This document shows positions 34,347-43,874 of a DNA stretch of 57,708 nucleotides, in pieces. The translations under genes were made by a program, and so were the position numbers. Under the pieces are notes generated by a model. That model saw only the letters and a list, made by a program, of their open reading frames with translations, did not search any database and was not told where the DNA came from. The stretch is from Tissierella sp. (GTDB taxonomy: Bacteria > Bacillota > Clostridia > Tissierellales > Tissierellaceae). Where the stretch lies: contig JAAYGX010000104.1 of NCBI GenBank assembly GCA_012735585.1, forward strand, positions 1 to 57,708. The letters are read 5' to 3'. The stretch's first letter is position 1, and each line of letters starts with the position of its first letter.

Positions 34347-35897
34347 GTGGAAAAATATATTGTAGAAATGCTCAATATTACGAAAAGATTTCCAGGTATC
34401 ATTGCAAATGATAATGTTACCTTACAACTTAAAAAAGGAGAAATACATGCACTCCTGGGAGAAAATGGTGCAGGAAAATCCACCCTTATGAGCGTACTCT
34501 TCGGTCTGTATCAACCTGAAGAAGGTGAAATTAGAATAAAGGGAGAGAAAGTGTTTATAAACAATCCTAATGATGCAAATGCATTGGGGATTGGGATGGT
34601 ACATCAACATTTTAAATTGGTGGAGATATTTACTGTGCTTGAAAATATTATCCTAGGGGTCGAACCTAATAAAGCAGGTTTTCTTGAGATGAAAGAAGCT
34701 AGAGAAAAAGTTGTAGAACTTAGTGAAAGATATGGACTTAGAGTTGACCCTGATTCCTTAATTGAAGATATCACTGTAGGCATGCAGCAAAGAGTTGAAA
34801 TCCTTAAGATGCTTTATAGAGACAATGAGATCCTGATTTTTGATGAACCGACTGCAGTACTAACACCCCAAGAAATAAAAGAACTTTTACAAATTATGAA
34901 GGGGTTTGCAAATGAAGGTAAATCAATCCTTTTCATCACCCATAAACTTAATGAAATCATGGAAGTAGCAGATCGATGTACTGTTCTTAGAAAAGGCAAA
35001 TACATTGGAACAGTAGATATTAAAGATACAAATAAAGAAGAACTTTCAAAAATGATGGTTGGACGTGATGTAACCTTTGCTGTAGAAAAGGAAGAGGCAC
35101 AGATCAAAGAGGTTGTATTATCTATAAAAGATCTTAATGTGGCATCTAAAACAAAAAAGGATAATGCTGTAAAAAATGTAAGCTTTGATGTAAGAGCAGG
35201 AGAAATTGTATGCTTAGCTGGGATCGATGGCAATGGACAGACTGAGCTGGTAAATGCATTGACAGGTTTAGAAAAAGCAGTTTCAGGAAGTGTCATTTTA
35301 AAAGGGCAAGATATTACAAAGTCATCTATTAGACAACGTTCCATACTAGGAATTAGCCATATACCTGAAGATAGGCACAAGCATGGTCTAGTTCTAGATT
35401 ATAAGCTTGAAGAAAACTTAGTCTTACAAAGATATTGGCAACCAGAATTTCAAAAAGGTGGATTTATAAAATTTGATGCGGTTAGGAAATATGCAGAAGA
35501 ATTGATAGATAGTTATGATATCAGATCTGGGCAAGGGCCAATTACTGCTGCAAGTAGTATGTCAGGTGGTAATCAACAAAAGGCAATTATAGCTAGGGAA
35601 GTAGATAAAAAACATGAATTATTGGTTGCAGTACAGCCTACTAGAGGATTGGACGTTGGTGCAATTGAATATGTCCATAAAAGATTAGTTGAGAGTCGAG
35701 ATTCTGGAAAGGCAGTATTTTTGGTATCACTAGAACTAGATGAAGTTATGAATGTAAGTGATCGCATATTAGTTATTTACGAGGGAGAAATCGTAGGAGA
35801 ATTTGATCCAAAGAGAACAACTGTACAAGAGCTTGGACTTTACATGTCAGGAGCAAAACGCAGTACTGTAAAGGAGAATAACCATGCAGGAGAATAA
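34347..35897 (+). CDS. Nucleoside ABC transporter ATP-binding protein (double domain)
   Basis: ATPase of 516 residues with two fused ABC domains, as in sugar and nucleoside importers (NupA/YufO type). The first domain has GENGAGKSTL and FDEPTAVLTPQE with VGMQQRVEI as signature; the second has GIDGNGQTE, SGGNQQKAI and a degenerate Walker B region VAVQPTRGLDVG. Starts GTG 34347 behind AAGAGG. Overlaps the next gene by 14 bases. Confidence 0.92.
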   Translation: MEKYIVEMLNITKRFPGIIANDNVTLQLKKGEIHALLGENGAGKSTLMSVLFGLYQPEEGEIRIKGEKVFINNPNDANALGIGMVHQHFKLVEIFTVLENIILGVEPNKAGFLEMKEAREKVVELSERYGLRVDPDSLIEDITVGMQQRVEILKMLYRDNEILIFDEPTAVLTPQEIKELLQIMKGFANEGKSILFITHKLNEIMEVADRCTVLRKGKYIGTVDIKDTNKEELSKMMVGRDVTFAVEKEEAQIKEVVLSIKDLNVASKTKKDNAVKNVSFDVRAGEIVCLAGIDGNGQTELVNALTGLEKAVSGSVILKGQDITKSSIRQRSILGISHIPEDRHKHGLVLDYKLEENLVLQRYWQPEFQKGGFIKFDAVRKYAEELIDSYDIRSGQGPITAASSMSGGNQQKAIIAREVDKKHELLVAVQPTRGLDVGAIEYVHKRLVESRDSGKAVFLVSLELDEVMNVSDRILVIYEGEIVGEFDPKRTTVQELGLYMSGAKRSTVKENNHAGE

Positions 35898-37062
35898 TAA
35901 TATAAATAAAAAGAAGAAGTTTAATTTAGGAAATATTGTCCATAGTAGTGGATTTTCCTCTTTAACAGCTGCACTTATGGCAATTTTTTTAGGATTAGTC
36001 TTTGGTTTTATAATAATGCTTGTAGCTAGACCAGGATCAGCAGTGGCTGGATTTAGATTTATAATTTTAGGTGGATTCAATCGTTTAGGAGATGTTTTCT
36101 ATTTTGCTACACCAATATTGATGACTGGTTTAGCTGTAGGCTTTGCTTTTAGAATGGGCTTATTTAATATAGGGGCTTCTGGCCAGTATACAATGGGTAT
36201 GTATTTTGCCTTGTATGTAGGATTTATGTTTGATTTACCGGCGGGAATTCATTGGGTAGTTGCAATATTAGCTGGTATGCTAGGTGGAATGATATGGGGC
36301 TTTATCCCGGGTATATTTAAAGCTTATCTTAATGTAAATGAAGTTATTACATCAATAATGTTTAACTATATAGGTATGTTTTTTGTAGACATGTGGGTAC
36401 AAAATAGTTCTACTATGTATGTATCAAACATGGCAAGAACTAGATATTTGCCTCAATCTGCACAGATTCCTGCTTTAGGAATTACAGGATCAAATGTGAA
36501 CTTCGGAATAGTACTGGCTATAATCATTGGTATCATTCTTTATATAGTACTGGAGAAAACAACTTTTGGATATGAATTAAAGGCTACTGGCTTTAACAAA
36601 CACGCCAGTGAATATGCAGGTATGAGAGGTAAAAAAAATATTATATTAACAATGGTAATCGCTGGTGGACTTGCAGGACTTGGGGGGGCTTTTGCCATAC
36701 TAGCACCATCTGCCATTTCAGGATCTAGTATGACATATGAGCCTATAAATATTATAGCTGCCAATGGTTTTAATGGTATAGCAGTAGCCTTACTTGGAAG
36801 TTCTCATCCACTTGGAATAATTTTATCATCTATTTTTATTTCCCATATACAACGTGGCGGAACTTTAACTAGTTTAGTAGGTTTCAAACCTGAGATAATA
36901 GATGTGGTTATTGCAGTAATTATTTATTTCTCAGCTTTTTCAATGATTATGAACTCTGCTTTAGGTAGATTTATAAGAAGAAGACTACATCATGATGTGG
37001 ATGAAGAAGTTGCTGAAACTGCTAATGTAGTTACTGATCATAATAATAAGGAGGCAGAATAA
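35884..37062 (+). CDS. Nucleoside ABC transporter permease 1 (BPL/NupB type)
   Basis: Membrane subunit of 392 residues with about nine to ten spans, branched-chain/ribose permease fold. Typical: GLAVGFAFRMGLFNIGASGQYTMGMY, NVNEVITSIMFNYIG, and GYELKATGFNKHASEYAGM (EAA-like loop), then GGLAGLGGAFAIL. Begins inside the end of the ATPase gene, indicating translational coupling. Confidence 0.92.
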   Translation: MQENNNINKKKKFNLGNIVHSSGFSSLTAALMAIFLGLVFGFIIMLVARPGSAVAGFRFIILGGFNRLGDVFYFATPILMTGLAVGFAFRMGLFNIGASGQYTMGMYFALYVGFMFDLPAGIHWVVAILAGMLGGMIWGFIPGIFKAYLNVNEVITSIMFNYIGMFFVDMWVQNSSTMYVSNMARTRYLPQSAQIPALGITGSNVNFGIVLAIIIGIILYIVLEKTTFGYELKATGFNKHASEYAGMRGKKNIILTMVIAGGLAGLGGAFAILAPSAISGSSMTYEPINIIAANGFNGIAVALLGSSHPLGIILSSIFISHIQRGGTLTSLVGFKPEIIDVVIAVIIYFSAFSMIMNSALGRFIRRRLHHDVDEEVAETANVVTDHNNKEAE

Positions 37063-38027
37063 TGAATACTGTATATTATTTAATTCAAAACATGCTTCCA
37101 GTGGCAATTCCATTGCTGTTAGTAGCCCTAGGTGGGATGTTTAGTGAAGTATCAGGAGTAATAAATATTGCTCTTGAAGGTATTATGTTATTTGGAGCCT
37201 TCTTTGGTGCATTATTTGTATATGCAATTCAGGATTCTGGACTACAACCTCAAACAATTTTATTATTGGCAATGTTGGTTGCAGCAGTAGCTGGTGCCAT
37301 ATATTCATTATTACTATCCTTTGCAGCTGTTACGATGAAAGCAGATCAAACTATTACAGGAACATCATTGAATATGATGATACCAGCAGCGATTCTTTTA
37401 TTTTCAAAGATGTTTTTTGGAAGTGATGGTATTACAACAAGGGTGAATTTTTATATCCAAAAAATCCCTGTAGTAGGAGATATTCCAATTATCGGAAAGA
37501 TGTTTTTTCAAAAGACTTATTTAACTGTTATTATTGGGTTGATGTTCCTAGTAATTTCAGTAATAATATTTTATAAAACAAAATTTGGATTAAGACTTCG
37601 TGCATGTGGTGAGCATCCCCATGCTGCTGATTCAGTAGGAATCAATGTTCATAAAATGAGATATGCAGGAGTTAGTATCTCAGGTATACTAGGTGGTATT
37701 GGAGGATTTTTTTACTCCGTTGGTGTAATGGACGGAAATGTAAATGGGCATACAGGAGTAGCAGGATTTGGGTTCTTGGCTTTAGCGGTAATGATATTTG
37801 GTCAATGGCGACCGATGAAGATATTCTTTGCAGCAATATTTTTTGCATTCCTTAGAACAGTTGCATATTCTGTATCTTTGATTCCATTTTTAAGTAATCT
37901 AGGAATACATCAAACCTATTATAGAATGTTACCATATGTTGCCACAATGGTAGTTCTTGCCTTTACATCAAAGAAATCAAGGGCACCAAAGGCAGAAGGT
38001 ATACCATATGATAAATCTCAGAGATAA
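37062..38027 (+). CDS. Nucleoside ABC transporter permease 2 (NupC type)
   Basis: Second permease, 321 residues, same fold. Typical: PLLLVALGGMFSEVSGVINIALEGIMLFGAF and FGLRLRACGEHPHAADSVGINV, GGIGGFFYSVG. Its ATG overlaps the stop of permease 1 by one base. Last gene of the importer; terminator follows. Confidence 0.92.
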   Translation: MNTVYYLIQNMLPVAIPLLLVALGGMFSEVSGVINIALEGIMLFGAFFGALFVYAIQDSGLQPQTILLLAMLVAAVAGAIYSLLLSFAAVTMKADQTITGTSLNMMIPAAILLFSKMFFGSDGITTRVNFYIQKIPVVGDIPIIGKMFFQKTYLTVIIGLMFLVISVIIFYKTKFGLRLRACGEHPHAADSVGINVHKMRYAGVSISGILGGIGGFFYSVGVMDGNVNGHTGVAGFGFLALAVMIFGQWRPMKIFFAAIFFAFLRTVAYSVSLIPFLSNLGIHQTYYRMLPYVATMVVLAFTSKKSRAPKAEGIPYDKSQR

Positions 38028-38043
38028 TCAATTTTAAAAAGAT

Positions 38044-38090
38044 ACACCTCAATGGTAAATAATTTTACGAAATTGAGGTGTGTTTTAATT
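38044..38090 (+). terminator. Terminator of the BMP importer operon
   Basis: ACACCTCAAT (38044-38053) pairs with ATTGAGGTGT (38072-38081), followed by GTTTTAATTT. Confidence 0.8.
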
Positions 38091-38148
38091 TGTAAATATA
38101 TCCAAGTATTGTTAAAGTATAAACTTGTTTTGTGCTTTTACATAAATT

Positions 38149-38157
38149 TGATATAAT
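38149..38157 (+). promoter_or_regulatory. Extended -10 promoter of rpoN
   Basis: TGATATAAT with TATAAT at 38152-38157; TTGTGC sixteen bases upstream may serve as -35. About 30 bases before the rpoN start. Confidence 0.6.
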
Positions 38158-38186
38158 GAGAATATAATACTAAAGGAGGGAAATTG

Positions 38187-39566
38187 ATGAGGCTTGGATT
38201 TAATATTCTATTGGAACAATCGCAAAAATTAATTATGACACCAGAATTGAGACAAGCAATTCAGTTACTCCAGTATAACAGCTTGGAACTCAATGAGTAC
38301 TTAAAAAATGAAATAGAGGAAAACCCTTTACTGGAAATGGAAAATCCAAATAGTCAAATTGAAGAGGTTAGAGAACTTCCGCAAGAAAAAGAAGTAGATT
38401 GGAAAGAACTAGCAGAAAAATATGATGACTATAGTTACAAAGCACCAATAGATAAAAATCAAGAGGAATATAATTATGAGGCTTTTACAACATATACACA
38501 GACATTAAGGGAATATTTAATAGAACAATTAAATCTAACGATATTAGATGACAAAGAGTATTTGATTGGGGATTACATTATACAAAATATTGATGAAAAC
38601 GGTTATTTAGATGTAGAACTAAGTGAAATAGTAGACAAAACAAACTCTAATCAAGAAGATATAGAAAAAGTATTAAGTATTGTTCAAACTTTTGAACCCC
38701 TAGGGGTTGGTGCAAGAGATTTGAAAGAATGCTTATTGATTCAAATAAAGGAAAAAGGCGATATTGAACCTACACTGGTAAAGATTATAGAAGAACATTT
38801 AGATGATTTAGCATGCAATAGAATGGTTAAAATAGCTAAAGAATTGGATGTTGATATTTCAACTATGCAACAAGTATGTGATTATATCAAAACCTTAGAA
38901 CCTAAGCCAGGTAGGGCATTTAGTGATAGTGGTGCCCATGTCAAATTTATTATTCCAGATGCTACCATCGAAGAGGTTGAAGGAGAATTTGTAATTATAA
39001 TCAATGATATAACAGGCCCAAAATTGAATATCAATAGTTTCTATAGAGATTTATTAAAGAATAGCTCAGATAATGAGGCTACAACTTTTCTTTCAGAGAA
39101 GCTAGATTCTGCAATCTGGATAATTAAAAGTATAGAGCAAAGAAAACAGACAATATACAAAGTAATAGAGTCTATATTAAAGTTTCAAATAGAGTTTTTT
39201 AGAACTGGAGAAAAGGGTTTAGTACCTTTGACACTAAAGGAAGTAGCAGCTGATATAGATATGCATGAATCTACGATTTCTAGGGCAACAAATGGAAAAT
39301 ATGTTCAGACTCCAAGGGGTCTATTTGAACTAAAATTCTTTTTCACTACAGGGCTTCCTGGTAGTGCGGGAGATATTTCTTCTACTAGCATAAAATCAGT
39401 AATTAAGCAAATAGTAGAGGATGAAAATCCTAAAAAACCATTAAGTGATCAGAAAATATCTGAATTACTAAAAGAAAAAGGTGCTTCTATATCAAGAAGA
39501 ACAGTTGCTAAGTATAGAGATGAACTAAATATACCATCATCTTCAATGAGAAAAAGATTTGATTAA
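38187..39566 (+). CDS. rpoN: RNA polymerase sigma-54 factor
   Basis: Alternative sigma factor of 459 residues. The glutamine-rich activator-interacting region is at the N-terminus (LEQSQKLIMTPELRQAIQLLQ), the core-binding region in the middle, a helix-turn-helix (LKEVAADIDMHESTISRATNGKY) at about 355, and the RpoN box SRRTVAKYRDEL near the C-terminus. ATG 38187 is better spaced behind AAAGGAGGG than TTG 38184. It sits upstream of the glycolytic operon, a linkage seen in other Clostridia. I found no convincing -12/-24 promoter in this window. Confidence 0.95.
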   Translation: MRLGFNILLEQSQKLIMTPELRQAIQLLQYNSLELNEYLKNEIEENPLLEMENPNSQIEEVRELPQEKEVDWKELAEKYDDYSYKAPIDKNQEEYNYEAFTTYTQTLREYLIEQLNLTILDDKEYLIGDYIIQNIDENGYLDVELSEIVDKTNSNQEDIEKVLSIVQTFEPLGVGARDLKECLLIQIKEKGDIEPTLVKIIEEHLDDLACNRMVKIAKELDVDISTMQQVCDYIKTLEPKPGRAFSDSGAHVKFIIPDATIEEVEGEFVIIINDITGPKLNINSFYRDLLKNSSDNEATTFLSEKLDSAIWIIKSIEQRKQTIYKVIESILKFQIEFFRTGEKGLVPLTLKEVAADIDMHESTISRATNGKYVQTPRGLFELKFFFTTGLPGSAGDISSTSIKSVIKQIVEDENPKKPLSDQKISELLKEKGASISRRTVAKYRDELNIPSSSMRKRFD

Positions 39567-39612
39567 CTTCCATCTTATTCTTGTAATATGAAAGGGTTTG
39601 GTATATACTGTT

Positions 39613-39645
39613 AATAGTAGAAGAAAATTCTACTATTTCTTTGAC
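39613..39645 (+). terminator. Terminator of rpoN
   Basis: AATAGTAGAA (39613-39622) pairs with TTCTACTATT (39628-39637), followed by TCTTTG. It separates rpoN from the cggR promoter. Confidence 0.7.
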
Positions 39646-39686
39646 ACAAATGGGACAAAAAATGTAGTTGTGGGACGATAAGAGGC
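39641..39686 (+). promoter_or_regulatory. cggR-gap promoter with CggR operator
   Basis: A TTGACA (39641-39646) is the candidate -35; TGTAGT at 39663-39668 is a weak -10 with 16-base spacing. Overlapping it is the direct repeat TGGGAC-N6-TGTA-N4-TGGGAC-N6-AGGC at 39651-39686. This has the spacing of the Bacillus subtilis CggR operator (CGGGAC-N6-TGTC-N4-CGGGAC-N6-TGTC), although the second TGTC half is degenerate. The cggR gene starts 30 bases downstream. Confidence 0.75.
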
Positions 39687-39715
39687 CAACCCATAAAGAA
39701 TGGAAGTGAATAAAA

Positions 39716-40738
39716 ATGGAAACAATTGAGATAATTAAGAAGATGGCTCCTGAGATCATAGAGTTAATTGAAAAAAGATATTTGATATTACGTTCAATTT
39801 TTTATAATCAACCAATTGGAAGAAGAGCAATTTCCAATGAACTAGGATTAAAAGAGAGAAATGTAAGAGACGAAGTCAATATTTTAAAGGATCAGGGATT
39901 AATAAATATTGACAATATGGGTATGTATATCACGGAAGATGGAAAAGAATTAATTATAGAATTAAGTACTCTATATGGAGATTTAAAAGGTTTAACAAGT
40001 ATCGAAAAGGCATTACAAAAGAAACTTAATATAAAAAAAGTATATATATTGCCAGGGACATTTTTAGAAGATAATACAGTTATTAAAGATATGGCTAAGG
40101 TAGTCACTAAACTATTAGCCGATATTATACAACCAAAAGATATTATAGGCATCACTGGTGGCAACACTATGGCAGGTATTGTCAATGAGTTTCTAAAGGA
40201 TAGTAAAAAAAGGGACATCGTAGTTACACCAGCAAGGGGTGGATTGGGAAGTGATTTAAATACCCAATCAAATTCTATAGCGGCAAAGCTAGCTGATCAA
40301 TTAGGTGGCTCTTATAAATTACTATATGTACCAGATGGACTAGATGGTGAGGCCTTCGACCATATGCTTAAAAACAGGGAAGTAAGAGAATCCATTGAAA
40401 CTATTAATCAAATGAACATACTACTATTTGGCATAGGTAGAGCAGATACAATGGCTATAAGAAGGCAACTTCCCACTAATAAAGTTGATGAGTTATTAAA
40501 CAAAGGCGCTGTTGCAGAAGCCTTTGGACATTACTTTGATATAAATGGTAAAGAAATATGGGAATACAAAACCATAGGTCTTACCCTAGAAAAATTTAAA
40601 ACTCTAGAAAAAATACTTGGAGTAGCAGGAGGTGAAGATAAAGCACAAGCTATATTGGCTATATCAACATTAAACCCCAATATGGTATTGGTCACTGATG
40701 AAGCTGCAGCAAGAAAGATTTTAGCAATAGTAGATTAG
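39716..40738 (+). CDS. cggR: Central glycolytic genes regulator CggR
   Basis: SorC/DeoR-type repressor of 340 residues that controls the gap operon and is relieved by fructose-1,6-bisphosphate in B. subtilis. N-terminal winged helix (IGRRAISNELGLKERNVRDEV at about 35-55), C-terminal effector domain with GITGGNTMAGIV and TPARGGLGSDLNTQSNSIA. First gene of cggR-gap-pgk-tpiA-gpmI-eno, behind its own operator. The 46-base gap to gap holds that gene's AGGAGGA site. Confidence 0.93.
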   Translation: METIEIIKKMAPEIIELIEKRYLILRSIFYNQPIGRRAISNELGLKERNVRDEVNILKDQGLINIDNMGMYITEDGKELIIELSTLYGDLKGLTSIEKALQKKLNIKKVYILPGTFLEDNTVIKDMAKVVTKLLADIIQPKDIIGITGGNTMAGIVNEFLKDSKKRDIVVTPARGGLGSDLNTQSNSIAAKLADQLGGSYKLLYVPDGLDGEAFDHMLKNREVRESIETINQMNILLFGIGRADTMAIRRQLPTNKVDELLNKGAVAEAFGHYFDINGKEIWEYKTIGLTLEKFKTLEKILGVAGGEDKAQAILAISTLNPNMVLVTDEAAARKILAIVD

Positions 40739-40784
40739 GTTATAAAAACAAAATAATAAAATTATTTAAGGAGGAATTTATATT

Positions 40785-41789
40785 ATGGCTATGAAAGTTG
40801 GATTAAGTGGATTTGGAAGAATAGGTAGAGATTTCTTAAGGGCATACTTCGAAGGTGGAGTTGAGGAATTTGACCTTGTAGCAATTAATGCTTCAGGAAA
40901 TTTAAATGACCTAGCTCATCTATTGAAATATGACACAATGTATGGAAAATTTGATGGTACAATTGAAGTTGTAGAAGACGGATTTGTTATCAACGGTAAA
41001 CATGTGAAGGTAGTAGCTCATAGGGATCCTCTTGAAATTCCATGGAGAGAGCTAGGAGTAGAGCTGGTTGTTGACTCAACAGGAGCTTTTAAAGACAAAG
41101 AAGGTTTATCAAAACACATTCAAGCTGGGGCAAAGAAAGTGATTATAACAGCACCTGCTAAAGACGAAGATATAACAATAGTTATGGGTGTTAATGATGA
41201 ATTATATGACGCTGAAAACCACCATATAATTTCTAATGCTTCATGTACAACCAACTGTTTAGCTCCAGTATCTAAAGTAATATTAGACAAACTTGGCGTT
41301 AAGAAAGGCTTAATGACAACGATTCATGCTTATACAAATGACCAACAAATATTAGATAAGAGACATAAAGATTTAAGACGTGCTAGAGCAGCAGCACAAA
41401 ATATAGTTCCAACAACAACAGGAGCTGCTAAGGCGGTTGCATTGGTATTACCTGAATTAAAGGGTAAATTAAATGGATTCTCAGTTAGAGTTCCAGTTGC
41501 AACAGTTTCAATGGTAGATGTTACTTTTGAAGTAGAAAAATCAACTACTGCTGAAGAAGTTAACAAACTACTAAAAGAAGCTAGTGAAAATGAATTAAAA
41601 GGTATATTAGGATATACAGAAGAACCATTAGTTTCATCAGACTTTGTAGGAGATAAGAGATCATCCATAGTTGATGGATTATCAACTATGGTAATAGACA
41701 ATATGGTAAAAATAGTATCATGGTATGACAATGAGTGGGGATATTCAGAAAGAGTTATAGACTTAGCTAAATTAGTAGCAACTAAGTAA
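40785..41789 (+). CDS. gap: Glyceraldehyde-3-phosphate dehydrogenase, type I
   Basis: Glycolytic enzyme, glyceraldehyde-3-P + NAD+ + Pi to 1,3-bisphosphoglycerate. 334 residues. NAD-binding [11 protein letters not shown], catalytic Cys in [12 protein letters not shown], and WYDNEWGYS near the end. The initial motif is LSGFGRIGR rather than INGFGRIGR. Second gene of the operon; a hairpin without T run follows. Confidence 0.96.
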   Translation: MAMKVGLSGFGRIGRDFLRAYFEGGVEEFDLVAINASGNLNDLAHLLKYDTMYGKFDGTIEVVEDGFVINGKHVKVVAHRDPLEIPWRELGVELVVDSTGAFKDKEGLSKHIQAGAKKVIITAPAKDEDITIVMGVNDELYDAENHHIISNASCTTNCLAPVSKVILDKLGVKKGLMTTIHAYTNDQQILDKRHKDLRRARAAAQNIVPTTTGAAKAVALVLPELKGKLNGFSVRVPVATVSMVDVTFEVEKSTTAEEVNKLLKEASENELKGILGYTEEPLVSSDFVGDKRSSIVDGLSTMVIDNMVKIVSWYDNEWGYSERVIDLAKLVATK

Positions 41790-41798
41790 AAAATCTAA

Positions 41799-41822
41799 AG
41801 TCGGGTCTTACAAGACCCGACT
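41799..41822 (+). other. Hairpin between gap and pgk
   Basis: AGTCGGGTCTT (41799-41809) pairs fully with AAGACCCGACT (41812-41822), two-base loop, no T run. More like an mRNA processing or stability hairpin than a terminator; it would favour high gap levels. Confidence 0.6.
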
Positions 41823-41847
41823 ACTAATATTAGGCGAGGGTGATGTT

Positions 41848-43041
41848 ATGATAAATAAAAAAACTCTAAAGGATTTTGATTTTAGAGGTAAGAAAGTCCT
41901 AGTTCGATGTGATTTTAATGTACCAATGGACGAAAATCAAAATATTACAGATGATATAAGAATAAGAAGCTCACTTCCAACGATTGAATATTTAGTTGAT
42001 CATGGTGCAAAGGTTATACTGATGTCACATTTAGGAAGACCAAAGGGAGAAGCGAATCCTAAATATAGTCTATTACCAGTAGCCAATAGATTATCTGAAT
42101 TATTGAATAAACAAGTCGTATTTGCAAAAGATGATATGGTTGTATCAGAAGGTGTAAAAGATCAAATAGAAAAGCTAAAAGATGGAGAGGTAGCCCTTTT
42201 AGAGAATACCAGATTTAGAAAAGAAGAAGAGAAGAATGAAGAGAACTTCTCTAAAGAACTTTCATCCTTAGGAGATATATACGTAAATGACGCCTTTGGA
42301 ACATCCCATAGGGCCCATGCTTCAAATGTAGGGGTTTCAACACACTTACCTTCAGCAGTTGGTTTTTTAGTTGAAAAAGAAATATCTATCATGGGGAAGG
42401 CTTTGGATGATCCAGTAAGACCTTTTGTAGCTATATTGGGTGGAGCAAAGGTATCTGATAAAATAGGTGTTATAGTTTATTTAATTGAAAAGGTAGACTC
42501 TATTTTAATCTGTGGTGGAATGGCTTATACATTCTTAAAAGCACAAGGATATGAAATAGGAAAGTCACTTCTTGAAGAAGACAAGATGGATTTAGCTTTA
42601 AGTTTGGTACAAAAAGCTAAGGATAGAAATGTAAAACTGCTATTACCAGTAGATATTGTCATTGCAAAGGAATTTAAAAATGATACTGAAATAGGCGTAG
42701 TAAATATAGAGAGTATTCCTGAAAATATGATGGGATTAGATATAGGACCGGAAACATTAAAGCTATTTAGTGAAGAAATCAATAAAGCCAAAACTGTTAT
42801 ATGGAATGGCCCTTCAGGAGTTTTTGAAATGGAAAACTTCAGTAAAGGAACGTATGGTATAGCAAAGGCCCTAGTAGAGTCGGATGCCATAACAATTGTA
42901 GGTGGAGGAGACTCAGCTTCTGCAGTAGAAAAGGCAGGATATGCTGACCAAATCACACATGTATCAACAGGTGGTGGAGCTTCACTAGAATTATTAGAAG
43001 GAAAAACTCTACCAGGAATAGCAGCAATATCGGAGAAATAA
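41848..43041 (+). CDS. pgk: Phosphoglycerate kinase
   Basis: Glycolytic kinase, 397 residues, 1,3-bisphosphoglycerate + ADP to 3-phosphoglycerate + ATP. Motifs [60 protein letters not shown] and [13 protein letters not shown]. Ribosome binding site GCGAGGGTGAT. Third gene of the operon. Confidence 0.96.
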   Translation: MINKKTLKDFDFRGKKVLVRCDFNVPMDENQNITDDIRIRSSLPTIEYLVDHGAKVILMSHLGRPKGEANPKYSLLPVANRLSELLNKQVVFAKDDMVVSEGVKDQIEKLKDGEVALLENTRFRKEEEKNEENFSKELSSLGDIYVNDAFGTSHRAHASNVGVSTHLPSAVGFLVEKEISIMGKALDDPVRPFVAILGGAKVSDKIGVIVYLIEKVDSILICGGMAYTFLKAQGYEIGKSLLEEDKMDLALSLVQKAKDRNVKLLLPVDIVIAKEFKNDTEIGVVNIESIPENMMGLDIGPETLKLFSEEINKAKTVIWNGPSGVFEMENFSKGTYGIAKALVESDAITIVGGGDSASAVEKAGYADQITHVSTGGGASLELLEGKTLPGIAAISEK

Positions 43042-43043
43042 TT

Positions 43044-43072
43044 TGTCATCCTGAGCAGTAGCGAAGGATCTT
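43044..43072. repeat. Dispersed palindromic repeat, copy 2
   Basis: TGTCATCCTGAGCAGTAGCG followed by AAGGATCTT; identical over 29 bases to 57564-57592. It lies between pgk and tpiA inside the glycolytic operon, with a further AGAGCGACC...GGTTGCT.. arm to about 43095. Confidence 0.75.
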
Positions 43073-43116
43073 TAAGAGCGACCTTAAGGTTGCTAGTTAA
43101 TAAAGGAGGTATAAAA

Positions 43117-43860
43117 ATGCGAACTCCTATAATCGCAGGGAATTGGAAGATGAACAATACTATGGAAGAAGGACTTAAATTAGTAGCAGATATCAAGTCC
43201 CAAGACTTAAATAAAAATGTAGAGGCAGTACTTTGTGTACCTTTTACAGATATTAAATCCGTAAAAGAAGCCATTAAAGGTACAAATATAAAAGTCGGTG
43301 CCCAAAATATGCACTGGGAAGAAAGTGGAGCATATACTGGAGAGATTTCTCCAATAATGTTAAAGGAACTTGAAGTGGATTATGTAATTTTAGGCCACTC
43401 AGAAAGAAGACAGTATTTTAATGAAACAGATGAAACTGTAAACAAAAAGATGAAATCTGCATTAGCACACAATATAAAACCAATAATATGTGTAGGGGAA
43501 ACCCTTGAAGAAAGAGAATCAAGTAAAGAAAAAGAAGTAGTTAAGAATCAAATCATCAAAGGATTCCAAGATATAGATGAAAAACATGTAGAAGATATAG
43601 TGATCGCCTATGAACCGATTTGGGCAATAGGCACAGGAAAAACTGCTTCTGCAGATGATGCTAATGATATGATAGCCTTTATAAGAGAGATCATTGGCCA
43701 ACTATACGGTGATTTAAAGGATGTTATTAGGATTCAATATGGTGGTAGTGTAAAACCAGAAAACGTAGCTGAACTTATGAATAAAAGTGATATAGACGGT
43801 GCTTTAGTTGGTGGGGCAAGTCTTAAAGCAGATGACTTTGTTAAGCTGATCAACTATTAA
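43117..43860 (+). CDS. tpiA: Triosephosphate isomerase
   Basis: Interconverts dihydroxyacetone phosphate and glyceraldehyde 3-phosphate; 247 residues. GNWKMN near the start, catalytic His in LGHSERRQYF, catalytic Glu in AYEPIWAIGTG, phosphate-binding QYGGSVKPEN and LVGGASLK. The frame runs up to 43090 through the repeat, but ATG 43117 lies behind AAAGGAGG and matches the family. Confidence 0.96.
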   Translation: MRTPIIAGNWKMNNTMEEGLKLVADIKSQDLNKNVEAVLCVPFTDIKSVKEAIKGTNIKVGAQNMHWEESGAYTGEISPIMLKELEVDYVILGHSERRQYFNETDETVNKKMKSALAHNIKPIICVGETLEERESSKEKEVVKNQIIKGFQDIDEKHVEDIVIAYEPIWAIGTGKTASADDANDMIAFIREIIGQLYGDLKDVIRIQYGGSVKPENVAELMNKSDIDGALVGGASLKADDFVKLINY

Positions 43861-43874
43861 GTGGGGGATTATGA

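Noticed and set aside
42525-43274. 249-codon minus-strand ORF opposite pgk and tpiA
   Set aside because: Antisense shadow of two well-conserved glycolytic genes, Ser/Pro-rich as expected from reversed coding sequence.
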